Shown: positions 1 to 10,300 of the stretch, piece by piece | Position numbering within the stretch: position 1 is the first letter of the stretch | Layout of the letters: each line of letters begins with the position of its first letter | The notes under the pieces: generated by a model | Told to the model about the DNA's origin: nothing | The model's database searches: none | Seen by the model: only the letters and a program-made list of their open reading frames with translations | Assembly (NCBI GenBank): GCA_002748065.1 | Contig: PDRJ01000033.1 | Span: 1 to 59,025 of the forward strand | Direction of reading: 5' to 3' | Length of the DNA stretch: 59,025 nucleotides | From: Bacteroidota bacterium | Lineage (GTDB): Bacteria > Bacteroidota > Bacteroidia > Bacteroidales > BM520 | Made by a program: the position numbers and the translations under genes

Positions 1-3000
1 CTGATAAACAGTTGTAGCCGTCAATGCTGCGGGTTGATAAGTAGCCGCAGTAGCATCAGCAATATCCACAAAGGCACCACCCTCTTCTACTTGCCACTGG
101 TAAGTATAGTTACCGGCACCACCAGCAGCTGTTACAGTAAGCGCAGCGGGCACGGTGTTGTAGCAAATAGTCTGGTCAGCAGCCGCAGTAGCTACAAACT
201 CGTCATATACTGTAATCACAATAACGGGAGTATAAGCCACACGACAATCATCTGTGACTTCACAACGATACGAAGTGGTCTCGGTAAGGTTACCGGGCTC
301 ATAAGTTGCAGCGGTAGCATTTTCAATATCTACCCATTCACCTGCTTGATCCATCTGCCACTGGTAAGAATAATTGCCGGATCCACTGATAATAGTAGTT
401 GTAAGAGCTTCAGGAGCAGTATTATAGCAAATAGTCTGAGCTCCACTGCCTGTTACGGCGAGAACCGGATAAACTTCAACAGTCAAGGTCTCTGTCGCTG
501 TATTTTCAAAAGTACTAACGGTAACTGTAAATTCTGTAGTTTCAGTCAATGTAGCCACAGGATTAGCAATATTAGGATCCGAAAGATTTTCTGCCGGTGC
601 CCACAAGTAGGTGTAAAAGCCACTACCACCTGTTGCCACAACGTTCAACTGGGAAGTCGCACCATTACAGATCACCTCAGGATTAGCAGAAGCGGTAATC
701 GCCAACGGATCGGCAGCAATATTCACAACACGAGACAAACCTCCAACGGCGAAATATCCATCCACATAGGGAGGAGTCAAATCATAGTGTGCAATAGCTT
801 CATATTGCATGGCAGCACCCCAGCTGTAAACTTTCCAGCGGAAAGCCTCGCCAACGTCCATACCATCTTTCTCTGGAGTTGTTGCATCATTACCATAAAC
901 AGTAACAGAGGTATTCGCTCCTTGCCACTCAGCATAGCCTGCACAACGCTCCTCATCAGTAGCAGCATCATAATAGAATACACCGATAAAGTCACCAGCC
1001 TCTAAAGGCATACCATCAATGGTTGGATTCGCAAAATTCATCACAGCAACGGTATGGTCTGTGTCAGTGATATCATACTCCCAACCCGGAGGATAGGGTA
1101 ACAAGGTTCCTTCAAAGTCAATGTCTGACTGAGGAGCCATCACTTGTGTCAAGCCATAATTCAAAGGTTCAAAGCTATAACGAGGATAAACGGCGCTCAA
1201 AGAACCGGTCCAACCAAAGAGTACATCCATGGAGTAAGCTCCTGTAGCATCAGTGGTAGTCGAACCTATTGCTCCAAAGTCAATGGTAACATTCTCCATC
1301 GGATCGCCGGTCTCAGCATTGGTCACTACACCGGAAACGGCATAGGTCACATCTGTTGTAGCTGAAAGGTTCAGTAAAGCAGAAAGACCGTTGATATAGA
1401 AGATACCATCATTATGAAGCTGCGAAGGATCATAAACAACAGTGACATCGGTAACTTCCAAATCAGCAATAGCAGAGTATACTCTCCAAACGAAGGCATC
1501 CTCACCATGCACAAAGCCATCCTTATCAGGGGTGGTCTCATCATCACCATAAGCGATAAGAGCCACATTCAAAGAACCATCCCATGCAATGGCACCACCA
1601 CACTTCTCAACACCTGCAGCATCTTCATAGAAGACACCAATCCAGTCACCGGGTGACAAGGGTACGTTGTTAATAGAGGGATTCGAGCCCATAGGAATAG
1701 AAATCACGTGCGTCTCAACCGTAGGGGTAAATTCCCAACCCGGAGGAAGATTTGCAATAGATGCCGTATAATCCTGATCAGTAATATCTTCATCAACAAG
1801 ACTATAAACATAATTATCCGGTTCAAAAAGGTATCCTTCAAGACTTGGATAAGCTGTTCCGGTATAACCATAAGGTACAGAACAGTTATAGGAACCATCA
1901 GGGAAGGTTACAGAAGTACCGCCTCCATTGTCAAAGAAAACGGTAACACCAGCTAAGCTCTGGCCATCAGCTGTAGTAACAACACCAGAAATGGTGAAAT
2001 AATTGATATTTGCCACATAATCCTGATCCGTCATATCGGCAACCACGGCCGCATAAACGATTTGAGCAGGATTAAAATCATATCCATTCATGGAAGGAAT
2101 GGCTGTACCTGCCCAATTGGGAAGGACTTGCACCTCATAAAGACCACTGGCATCGGTAGTGGCACTACCACCGCCATTAGTGAGCATTACGACCACGCCA
2201 GCCAACGGATCACCGTCACCATCAACAACAGCACCACTAATAGTGTAGGAGTCACCGGTTGCAGTGAGACTGGTAAGAGCTGACAGTCCATTAATAGCAA
2301 ACAGTCCATCCGAAGAGGGTAACGCTGGATTGTAAGTAGCTACCGCATCAAAGGTCATCTGAGCCGTTTGGCTATATACTTTCCAATTAAGCGCTTCTCC
2401 CACGTAGAATCCATCTTTATCGGATGTCAAGTTATCATCAGCATAAGCCGTTACCGACACATTAGCGCTACCATTCCACATTATGGCACCACCACATACT
2501 TCCGTGGCTCCATCCATGAAGAAGACACCAATCCAATCCCCTGGCATCAAAGGCGCACCGTTAAGGGTAGCAGGAATCGATGCAGGAACAGAGATAAGGT
2601 GAGACTCAGCGGTATTCGTATAATTCCAACCGGGAGGAAGGTTTGCCGGAGTCCCTTGGAAATCGATCCCGGTAAGATCTTCAGAAAGGTTGATAATCGG
2701 AGTGCTCACAGGAGTGAAGAGGTAACCCGCTTGACCGGGGGTTGCATCTCCGTAGTAACCTTCGTAAAGTTCAATGCTGAAAAGACCTGCAGCATCTGTA
2801 GTGGCTGTTCCACCACCATTGGAGAACATCACCTCTACACCCTCCATAGGATCACCGGCCTCATTCACAATCGTACCGGAAACCATATAACTCTGAGGAG
2901 GAACAACAGTACCCACATAATCCTGACCGAGAAGATCACCTCCCACGGAAGTATAGTTAACACTTGCAGGATCGAAAATATATCCACTCTTTACAGGAGT

Positions 3001-5703
3001 AGCAACACCTGTGTAACCGTGGGTTACCTCGATGCTATAAACACCTTCGGCATCTGTAATTGCTGATCCTCCGCCATTGGTAAGCGAAATCACAACATCA
3101 GCCAAAGGATTCCCCATATCATCTACTACCGTACCTGAAATCTCATAAGTATTAATGGCCGCCTCAAAATTTTGTGCGGTAAGAGCCATCGTAACATCCG
3201 AGAGGGTAATAACGGTAGGATCAAAAGAGTAACCAATCTTAGAGGGCGTTACATCACCACTGTAGCCATAAGGAACTTCAAACATATAGTAACCAGTCAC
3301 AGTGGTACCAGTGCTACCCAATCCGTTGAAGAGTACACTTACACCATACACGCCATTACCAGAAACAGCATCTGTCACATAACCACTCACGGGGAACGTC
3401 TGTAAAACTCCGACAAAATCTTGATCCGGAGCATTGGCAACCACATTGGTAAGCGCCAATGATACGGGTGCAAAATCCCACCCCTCTTTCGAAGGCGTGA
3501 TGTTACCTGTCCATCCATGAGGTACATTTTTTTCATAATATCCTGATGCATCAGTAAGAACAGGATCCGCTATGCCATCAAAGGTAACGGTAACATCAGC
3601 AACGCCATTAGCTGCCTCATCAGAGATCGTACCACTTACGACATAGGTGATACCACTGGCCACATAATCCTGATCGGGATAGTCACTGGTAACATCATTG
3701 TACTCAATGGTAGTAGGAACAAAAGAGTAACCGGCCAATACGGGAGTTGCCACCCCTGTATAATGATCGGGTACAGCAATCACATAAAATCCAGAAGCAT
3801 CGGTATGAACCTCACCAGCTCCATTAGAGAAATTAACCACTACGTTCTCAAGAGGATTACTTCCGTCAGTAATGGTACCGGAAATATTATGAGTATATAA
3901 GGTTCCTACAAAATTTTGGTCAACCTGACTTGCCGAAAGGTTGGTATACGCTCTCTCCTCAGGTACAAAAATAAAGCCCGCCAAGGTAGCGGTCATTGTA
4001 CCGGTATAACCATGATCTACGGTAAATGTAAATACCCCATCGGTATCAGTAACCACGTCAGCTTGCCCTGCAAGACTCACGGTCACACCACTCATGGGAG
4101 AAGAGGCATCATCAGTAACTAAACCAGAAATGGTATATTGATTAAGCGTACCCGCAAAATCAAGATCCTCCTGATTCGAGGTAACATCGGCAATCTCAAT
4201 GGAGGCAGGTACAAAGGTATAGCCCTCCAGTTGAGCTGCAATGGTAACTGGACTATTCTCGGACACACCCTCGAAGCAGTAATTACCAGAAGCATCGGGG
4301 TTGGTTGTAAGCACATTACCGGAAGCCGCAATGGTACAGGTCATCGCCACACTCTCCACGGAAGCAGTTCCCCCCTCAAGAGAAACCGTTCCACACAGGG
4401 AGTAGGTATTTCCCGCCAGGGTTGCGATAAAGTCCAGATTATCCATATTGGCAGAAACATTGGTAACCGTGATATTCTCCGGAAAGAAAGCAGTAACCGT
4501 TGCACTTACAGCAGGCGTAATCACCCCACTATCATCCGGATCCACCACAAGGCAATAATCGCCTTGATCATTCGTCGTTGCCATCACAGTAGCACCGGTC
4601 ACAGAAGAGACAAACGTCACCTCCACACCCGCTACAGGATCACCGACTGCCGTAGAAACAGATCCACAAAGGTTAAAGTGGAAAGGATCAAGCGATCCCA
4701 CAAAATCCTGATCGGAAAGAGGAGCGTTCAAATCTGCAATGGTAATCGTTTCAGGATCAAAATAGTATGCAGTAGGAGGCCATGTGGAGTAATCCAACAA
4801 GGAAGGAGTAATGGTACCACTAGAGCCTGGAGGTAACTTCAGTTGATAGGCTCCCTCAGGGTTCGTTGCCTTGATAATATTCAATGAACCATCGTTACTC
4901 TCATACTCAATACTCACACCTCCCATAGGCTCATCATTGAGATCGGTCACCGTACCGGTCACCGCATATTGTGTACCCAAAAAATCCATTCCCGTCAAAG
5001 AGGCGGGAGAGTCCTCAAAGACACGATCCTCAGGCGTAAATCCCCAAGCCGTCTTGGAGGGTGTAATGGTTCCGGAAGAACCTAAAGGAAGGTAAAGACA
5101 ATAGGACCCCATATGGTCAGTATAGGTAACATAATTACCCGGTTCAATAACCACCTTCACATTCCGCAATGCCGGTGTAGAAGAGTTCTTTGTGACAGTA
5201 CCGGTAATGGCCGACTGGGGAATAGGATTACCCGTAAAAAGAATCGTAACCAAGCCATTAACAAGCCCATTAACCGAGTAGGTCACACTATTCTCTGGAG
5301 AGGGGGCACCTCCTCCTTGCATCCCGTTAGGGGTGACCACATCATTCCCAGGATATTCGAAACCGTCATGGTAAAGTTTCCAAATAACGGCTTCCCCCAC
5401 ATCAAATCCGTCTTTAACGGCAGTGAGGGCATCATCTCCAAAAACGGAAATGGCAAAAGGAAAAGTCCCGTCATATTGCCATGAACCACCACAACGCTCT
5501 GCTCCATCGTCAGTGGTGTAAAAGGCACCCACCCAAGATCCAACCGGAATGGGAGCACCGTTAAGCACCGAGGCCGGAACAGATACGGTCATATTGTTAT
5601 CGGTAGCCATGGCTGTCCACCCTGCAGGAGCCTGAGCCATAGACCCAAAAGCAAAAAAGCAGGTTAAAAGGACAAAAGCCAACGTTCGTATTTTTATAAA
5701 CAT
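1..5703 (-). CDS. Giant modular secreted surface protein, C-terminus beyond window (partial)
   Basis: The reading frame is open from an ATG at 5703 to the window edge, so at least 1901 residues are present and the end is missing. It starts with a signal peptide (MFIKIRTLAF..., cleavage after MAQA). About residues 28-143 form a module with the pattern PVGSWVGAFYTTDD...CGG...GDD...KDGF..GEA..WK; three more copies lie near residues 1022-1145, 1322-1445 and 1535-1655. Between them I count about 13 repeats of 80-90 residues with the pattern (S/T)GTV.D..G.P..GV.V......TD..G.Y...V..G..G..TP...GY.F.P, each ending in QDFVGTL or similar. They look like carboxypeptidase-regulatory/CnaB-like beta-sandwich domains. 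From about residue 1660 the protein switches to Ig/PKD-like repeats with ICYNT and YQWQ motifs. It is probably exported and anchored at the cell surface; a T9SS tail would lie outside the window. Function is inferred to be adhesive or structural. No enzymatic domain was recognised. Confidence 0.9.
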   Translation of the reverse strand, partial: MFIKIRTLAFVLLTCFFAFGSMAQAPAGWTAMATDNNMTVSVPASVLNGAPIPVGSWVGAFYTTDDGAERCGGSWQYDGTFPFAISVFGDDALTAVKDGFDVGEAVIWKLYHDGFEYPGNDVVTPNGMQGGGAPSPENSVTYSVNGLVNGLVTILFTGNPIPQSAITGTVTKNSSTPALRNVKVVIEPGNYVTYTDHMGSYCLYLPLGSSGTITPSKTAWGFTPEDRVFEDSPASLTGMDFLGTQYAVTGTVTDLNDEPMGGVSIEYESNDGSLNIIKATNPEGAYQLKLPPGSSGTITPSLLDYSTWPPTAYYFDPETITIADLNAPLSDQDFVGSLDPFHFNLCGSVSTAVGDPVAGVEVTFVSSVTGATVMATTNDQGDYCLVVDPDDSGVITPAVSATVTAFFPENITVTNVSANMDNLDFIATLAGNTYSLCGTVSLEGGTASVESVAMTCTIAASGNVLTTNPDASGNYCFEGVSENSPVTIAAQLEGYTFVPASIEIADVTSNQEDLDFAGTLNQYTISGLVTDDASSPMSGVTVSLAGQADVVTDTDGVFTFTVDHGYTGTMTATLAGFIFVPEERAYTNLSASQVDQNFVGTLYTHNISGTITDGSNPLENVVVNFSNGAGEVHTDASGFYVIAVPDHYTGVATPVLAGYSFVPTTIEYNDVTSDYPDQDYVASGITYVVSGTISDEAANGVADVTVTFDGIADPVLTDASGYYEKNVPHGWTGNITPSKEGWDFAPVSLALTNVVANAPDQDFVGVLQTFPVSGYVTDAVSGNGVYGVSVLFNGLGSTGTTVTGYYMFEVPYGYSGDVTPSKIGYSFDPTVITLSDVTMALTAQNFEAAINTYEISGTVVDDMGNPLADVVISLTNGGGSAITDAEGVYSIEVTHGYTGVATPVKSGYIFDPASVNYTSVGGDLLGQDYVGTVVPPQSYMVSGTIVNEAGDPMEGVEVMFSNGGGTATTDAAGLFSIELYEGYYGDATPGQAGYLFTPVSTPIINLSEDLTGIDFQGTPANLPPGWNYTNTAESHLISVPASIPATLNGAPLMPGDWIGVFFMDGATEVCGGAIMWNGSANVSVTAYADDNLTSDKDGFYVGEALNWKVYSQTAQMTFDAVATYNPALPSSDGLFAINGLSALTSLTATGDSYTISGAVVDGDGDPLAGVVVMLTNGGGSATTDASGLYEVQVLPNWAGTAIPSMNGYDFNPAQIVYAAVVADMTDQDYVANINYFTISGVVTTADGQSLAGVTVFFDNGGGTSVTFPDGSYNCSVPYGYTGTAYPSLEGYLFEPDNYVYSLVDEDITDQDYTASIANLPPGWEFTPTVETHVISIPMGSNPSINNVPLSPGDWIGVFYEDAAGVEKCGGAIAWDGSLNVALIAYGDDETTPDKDGFVHGEDAFVWRVYSAIADLEVTDVTVVYDPSQLHNDGIFYINGLSALLNLSATTDVTYAVSGVVTNAETGDPMENVTIDFGAIGSTTTDATGAYSMDVLFGWTGSLSAVYPRYSFEPLNYGLTQVMAPQSDIDFEGTLLPYPPGWEYDITDTDHTVAVMNFANPTIDGMPLEAGDFIGVFYYDAATDEERCAGYAEWQGANTSVTVYGNDATTPEKDGMDVGEAFRWKVYSWGAAMQYEAIAHYDLTPPYVDGYFAVGGLSRVVNIAADPLAITASANPEVICNGATSQLNVVATGGSGFYTYLWAPAENLSDPNIANPVATLTETTEFTVTVSTFENTATETLTVEVYPVLAVTGSGAQTICYNTAPEALTTTIISGSGNYSYQWQMDQAGEWVDIENATAATYEPGNLTETTSYRCEVTDDCRVAYTPVIVITVYDEFVATAAADQTICYNTVPAALTVTAAGGAGNYTYQWQVEEGGAFVDIADATAATYQPAALTATTVYQ

Positions 5704-5839
5704 AATGCTAATTTTAAATTAATACTAATCTGAATAAGTAAGTTACATGTAAGAAATCGTTAAAGTGCGGCAAAACCTCCCCGTTAAAGAATACCGAAGA
5801 GGTTTGTGCCACAATGCTTTACAATCATTTCATATACCG

Positions 5840-5847
5840 CAAAGATA
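5840..5847 (-). promoter_or_regulatory. Putative Bacteroidota -7 box for the giant surface protein
   Basis: On the minus strand the sequence reads TATCTTTG, matching the phylum's TAnnTTTG -7 element, about 137 bases upstream of the ATG at 5703. No clear -33 TTG is present at the usual distance. The intergenic stretch also contains a weak AACCTC/GAGGTT inverted repeat near 5776-5806 that could end transcription from the upstream gene. Confidence 0.4.
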
Positions 5848-5909
5848 TTTTAGAAAAAACATCTGCATTCAGAAATTTTATGATGCTACAAAATTATTTA
5901 TGCAGCACC

Positions 5910-7298
5910 CTATTTGTTGTTCTGAATGATAAGTTTTTTCACAACTACGCGGCCACTATCAGTAACACGTACAAAATAGACACCTTGAGCAAGGGTAGAA
6001 ACATTTACGCGAACCTGATTAGATGTCAATGATTCATTGCGTAAAACCTTTCCATCTTCAGCACCATAGATGCTATATTCTGCAGCGTTTGAAAGGGTAC
6101 CTATTACGTTGAGAGTCACAAAGTCATTGGCCGGGTTCGGATAGAGCTCCACATCATTCAGTGTAAAGTCGTTCAAACCAGTAGCACTCTTCTCAAGACC
6201 ATTAATCTTAGAGAGACCAGCAGCCGCAAAAAGATTGGTATTAGGCATACTCTCATCATAAGTAGCTTCAAGCACAAACTCCTCATCAGTAGAAGGTTTG
6301 TAAAGTTTAAGCGTCATCGCTTCGTTAATGGTAAAACCATCCGTTAACTTGGTGGTCTCATCATCGATGAAAGCGGTAATAGCGATTGCACCTTTGTTAT
6401 CGAGGTATTCGAAAACACCGGCACAAAGACCATCCTGGGTAAATACACCAATCACATCACCATACTCAAGCCCCTCTACCTCTGCAAGTGCATCCGCAGA
6501 AACAGCCAATGTATGGGAAGTACCAGTGGCAACAACGTCGTTCCAAGGTGTGTTATTGACAAATTCAGGATAAAATTCGCCTTCAATAAGGCCACCCTTA
6601 AGACCCTCAAAGTCTATAGTAGCAGGAGCATGCGAATAAACCATATAAGCACGACCCGGAGTTAAGAAAGGTAAGCTATTGATTTCCTGACCAGGCCAGT
6701 ATACGCCATTCCCCCCAATCTCTTTTACAATCTCTAAATTGAAACCAAGAGGCGCAAAAAGAGCAGCAGTAGCGACATTGTGATCGGCAAGCACAGGAAT
6801 AATAGTCCAACCATCATTGATAGCCTCTTCTCTGTTCTCCAGAGGAGTGCCCTCAAAATAAAGACTTACTTCCGATTGTACCTTAATCTTATATCCTTGG
6901 TAAGGATCCCAGTTACCAATGCTATTGGTAGGAGGCCAGTAAGATTGTGTAAGGTTTTTAAGAATAATGAACTCCGCCATAACGGGGTTCAGGAGAACAG
7001 AAACATCCTCGGTATAATCAATATAGCTTGAAAGGCCGCTCCATCCCGCAGGAACCACAACAACCTGTCCGCTAAAAGAATTCATTGGTTGATGGAAACC
7101 CTGGGTAAGAATGGGGCCACCACTACCACTATCAAGCGTAGCGATCACCGTCTCACCGATGGTCCAGCTCAGAGAGATCCCACTTCCCACATCAGTCGAA
7201 TGATTTCCTCCACTGGAGATTACGAACTGATCGACGTTTTGAGCCATAACGCCCAACAGGAAGCCGAAACTGAGTATAAATGTGAAAATTCTTTTCAT
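5910..7298 (-). CDS. T9SS type A sorting-domain secreted protein
   Basis: A secreted protein of about 462 residues. I chose the ATG at 7298 because MKRIFTF... begins a standard signal peptide ending MAQN; an upstream in-frame ATG at 7316 would add six residues. The N-terminal part has the SWTIGE...ILTQGFHQP pattern common in Bacteroidota exported proteins. The middle carries one copy of the same module found four times in the giant neighbour (DVIGVFTQDGLCAG...FIDDETTKLTDGF...A.TLKLYKP). The last 80 residues are a Por secretion-system tail (LYPNPANDFVTL...GVYFVRV...VVKKLIIQ), which directs export through the type IX system and attachment at the outer surface. The shared module suggests it works with the adjacent giant protein. 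Function is otherwise unknown. Confidence 0.88.
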   Translation of the reverse strand: MKRIFTFILSFGFLLGVMAQNVDQFVISSGGNHSTDVGSGISLSWTIGETVIATLDSGSGGPILTQGFHQPMNSFSGQVVVVPAGWSGLSSYIDYTEDVSVLLNPVMAEFIILKNLTQSYWPPTNSIGNWDPYQGYKIKVQSEVSLYFEGTPLENREEAINDGWTIIPVLADHNVATAALFAPLGFNLEIVKEIGGNGVYWPGQEINSLPFLTPGRAYMVYSHAPATIDFEGLKGGLIEGEFYPEFVNNTPWNDVVATGTSHTLAVSADALAEVEGLEYGDVIGVFTQDGLCAGVFEYLDNKGAIAITAFIDDETTKLTDGFTINEAMTLKLYKPSTDEEFVLEATYDESMPNTNLFAAAGLSKINGLEKSATGLNDFTLNDVELYPNPANDFVTLNVIGTLSNAAEYSIYGAEDGKVLRNESLTSNQVRVNVSTLAQGVYFVRVTDSGRVVVKKLIIQNNK

Positions 7299-7331
7299 AA
7301 TAACTATTTTAAACATTTTTGTTGAGAGAGG

Positions 7332-7370
7332 TAAAATGACCTTGCGGGTTATCCCCGCAAGGTTATTTTA
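7332..7370 (-). terminator. Long perfect hairpin between two secreted-protein genes
   Basis: TAAAATGACCTTGCGGG is followed by a five-base loop and then CCCGCAAGGTTATTTTA. All 17 positions pair, one of them as a G-U wobble. It lies just downstream of the stop of the fibre-like gene (minus strand). The A/T-rich outer part gives U-rich tails in both directions, so it fits an intrinsic terminator. Confidence 0.75.
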
Positions 7371-7388
7371 ACATCGAAGAAATCGATC

Positions 7389-10300
7389 TTAGTCCACAGG
7401 ATACCAACGAGTATTATAGAAAACAAACTGTTCGGCATGCTCAGGAACAAGATTATAATGACCAGCAACACCCATGTTAACACTCACTCCAGCTGCAGCA
7501 TCGGAATTAAGAACGGTCATTACCTGGCCATTTTCAACACCAGCAACAGGAAGTGTCAAGGTTATACCACCGTTAGTAGCAACTACAAAGTGATCTGTAG
7601 CAGCAAGTGTTGCATCCACACCATAGGTATTAGTCACATCAAGCACTAACTCATTCAAATGAGTCTCTCCATCAAAGTTAGCCTCATCAGTAACGGTAAG
7701 GGTATTTCCAATATTAGTAGTTCCCAGGTTAGTAGTAGCACCAGTAGCGGTAACAGTACCTGTTACTTCCAGGTTAGCACTACTTACAGACTGAGCGTGA
7801 AGATGTCCATTACCCATATCCATATTAAAGGCACCAGCAGCAGGAGCTATAATCGTATTGGCAGCGTCAAGTACCAATGCTTTTTCAGCTTCAGCAATAC
7901 CACGAGTTTCAGGCAACCAATCAGCGATAGCAGCCTCAGTAGCGATGGCATTATCAGTAGCGGTACCATCTGTCCTGATACCTTCTGCAACTGTACGTAC
8001 CTCACTAAGAGTTACACCATCAAGAATGATAGAAGAGAAAGAAACTGCACAGTTGAAATCAGCTGCACCATTTACCGTCAGCATATCCCCACAATCAGTA
8101 CCCAAAGTAACATTGTGAGCTACAGTAAGAGCATTCCCTACAGCCACATCACTTGCTACCTCAATATTACGTCCAAATCCATGGTTATTTGTCCAATCAA
8201 ATGCCCAATCTTGGTTCACAGCAATTTGACCATCACCTACGTTGTTGAACATCATGGTCTCGCTATCTACCTCAGCATGGATAAGAACAGCGCTTCCACC
8301 ATCATAGAGGAAATCGGCAATACCGGCACCATCCTCAAGATCAGCCATAATATCAGAAGCAGTACCCCAAACAGGTGTGTTTCCAGCACCTCTTCCAATC
8401 ATAATCTCGCTATTGGTTGCACTTTCAACACCATCAAGGGCGAAAGTACCGGTAACATTAAGGTCTCCCAAGGTAGTTGCATCAGAAACGGTAAGAGTAC
8501 CGAACAAGTCAGTATGTCCAAGAATCATCAAATCACCTTCACCGACAATATCACCAGCAGCAGTAATGTCTCCACCTACTCCAAGGTCACCACCCGTAGT
8601 AATGCTACCTGTAGCAGCGATAGTACCACTTGTAGTCACATTACCATTCAGATGAGAAGTACCTTCAATGGCCAAGTTACCACCACCGGTAATATCACTA
8701 GCCACATCCAAAGTAGAAGAAACGGTAACCGCACCAATGATGTCAGCAGTACCTGTTACGGTAAGATCATTATCAATCATTGTCAAACCATTCAAGGTAG
8801 TTGCAGCATCAACGATCAAAACATCCGTAGCAGCATCATCACCAAGGTGAGTATTATCTTCTACAACAAGATCATCATGAACAGTAGCATCACCACCTAC
8901 TTCGATGTAAGAACCTGTCTGTACGTAACCACCAATGTGAACATCGTGGCCAATACCAACACCACCGTCTACTACCAAAGCACCGGATTGGTCATTGTTT
9001 GAGTTAGCCTCGTTATCAATACGAACAGAGCCGTGCTCACTTACATAAACATCATTGGATACTGTTAAACCACCATCAACAGCTACATCGCTAGAGGTGT
9101 ATACATTACCTGCAAAATAAGCGGCATAGTCAGTTCCAGCCACAACAGTTCCGAGAGCAGCCCAGTTACCTTCTGCCTCATCAGCAGCAAAAACAGCGGC
9201 ACCGTCAATCAACGGATTAGTAGACCCTGCATCCGCAAGGCGAGCAACGTAAGCTTCACTATCACTTGTAAGGAAGCGTACAGGATTATCAGCTGTCACA
9301 ACATCAAAATTAACGAGATTGCCACTTGCTACCGCATTGTCATAAAGTTCCTGGAAATAGATAGCATCAGCACGGAACTCTACATATTCGTAAATAGCAC
9401 CAGCAGTAGCCAGTTCTGCATCGTTATCATCCCAAGCAGCAGCAGCAGCCTCAGCATCGGTGATGATACCAGTTGCCGTTACGCCATCAAAAGCGATATC
9501 AACATCCACAGCAAGATGCTCAATACCAGCATTAGTTGCAGCTATCTCACCAGCTTCTAATTCATCTATACTACCGGCATTAGCTTCAAATGTGGTAAAA
9601 TCAGCTTCACTAGCGTTGATGGTATGGAAATGACCAGCAGCAGCAGAGATAGCAACACCAACAGAGAGGTTGGATCCCACACTAGCGTCACCACCTATCG
9701 TTGCATTACCATCAATATCAGCATCACCGGATACATCGATACTACCATCTACAGTAGCATTAGCGCCTACAAAGAGTTCATTCGCTACATCGAGATCAGC
9801 CCCTGCAGTTACATCACCATCAAGATCAGAAGTACCCGTTACATGGAGAGAAGAAGCAGTTAAATGATCATTTACGGCAGTAGCACCGTTCAACGTAGTA
9901 GCACCATTTACAGTAGTAGCACCATTTAAGGTAGTCACACCAGTAACGGTAGTTGCTCCGTTAATTGCAGTTTCACCAGTAATGATGGTTGGACCATGGA
10001 TTGCAGTTGCACCATTAAGTAAGGTCATGGCATTCACGGTGAAAGTATCACCCATAGGATCGTTACCTAATAACGTATTACCGCTAACAGCAAAATCTCC
10101 TCCAACATTGGCATCTTGAGCCACATTCAGGTTTTCACCTACACCAACACCACCTTTAACAACCATTGCTCCGGAGTTTGAATCACCAGAACCAATCGTA
10201 TTATCCACATAGAGGAAACCAGACTCAGAAACTCTAAGCTCAGACTTCACAAAAGCATTACCATTGAAGTAACCTGCATAATCTTTAGCAACACCGGACT

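Noticed and set aside
34..5484. Many long open frames on the plus strand opposite the giant surface protein
   Set aside because: They are all in the same antisense frame of one continuous minus-strand gene with signal peptide and clear domain repeats. Their predicted sequences are rich in Ser, Thr, His and Arg and show no domain.
7659..9002. A 447-codon open frame on the plus strand opposite the fibre-like gene
   Set aside because: It arises from the repetitive Ala/Gly/Thr/Asn-rich codons of the minus-strand gene. Its product is low-complexity Ser/Thr/Asn with no start context.
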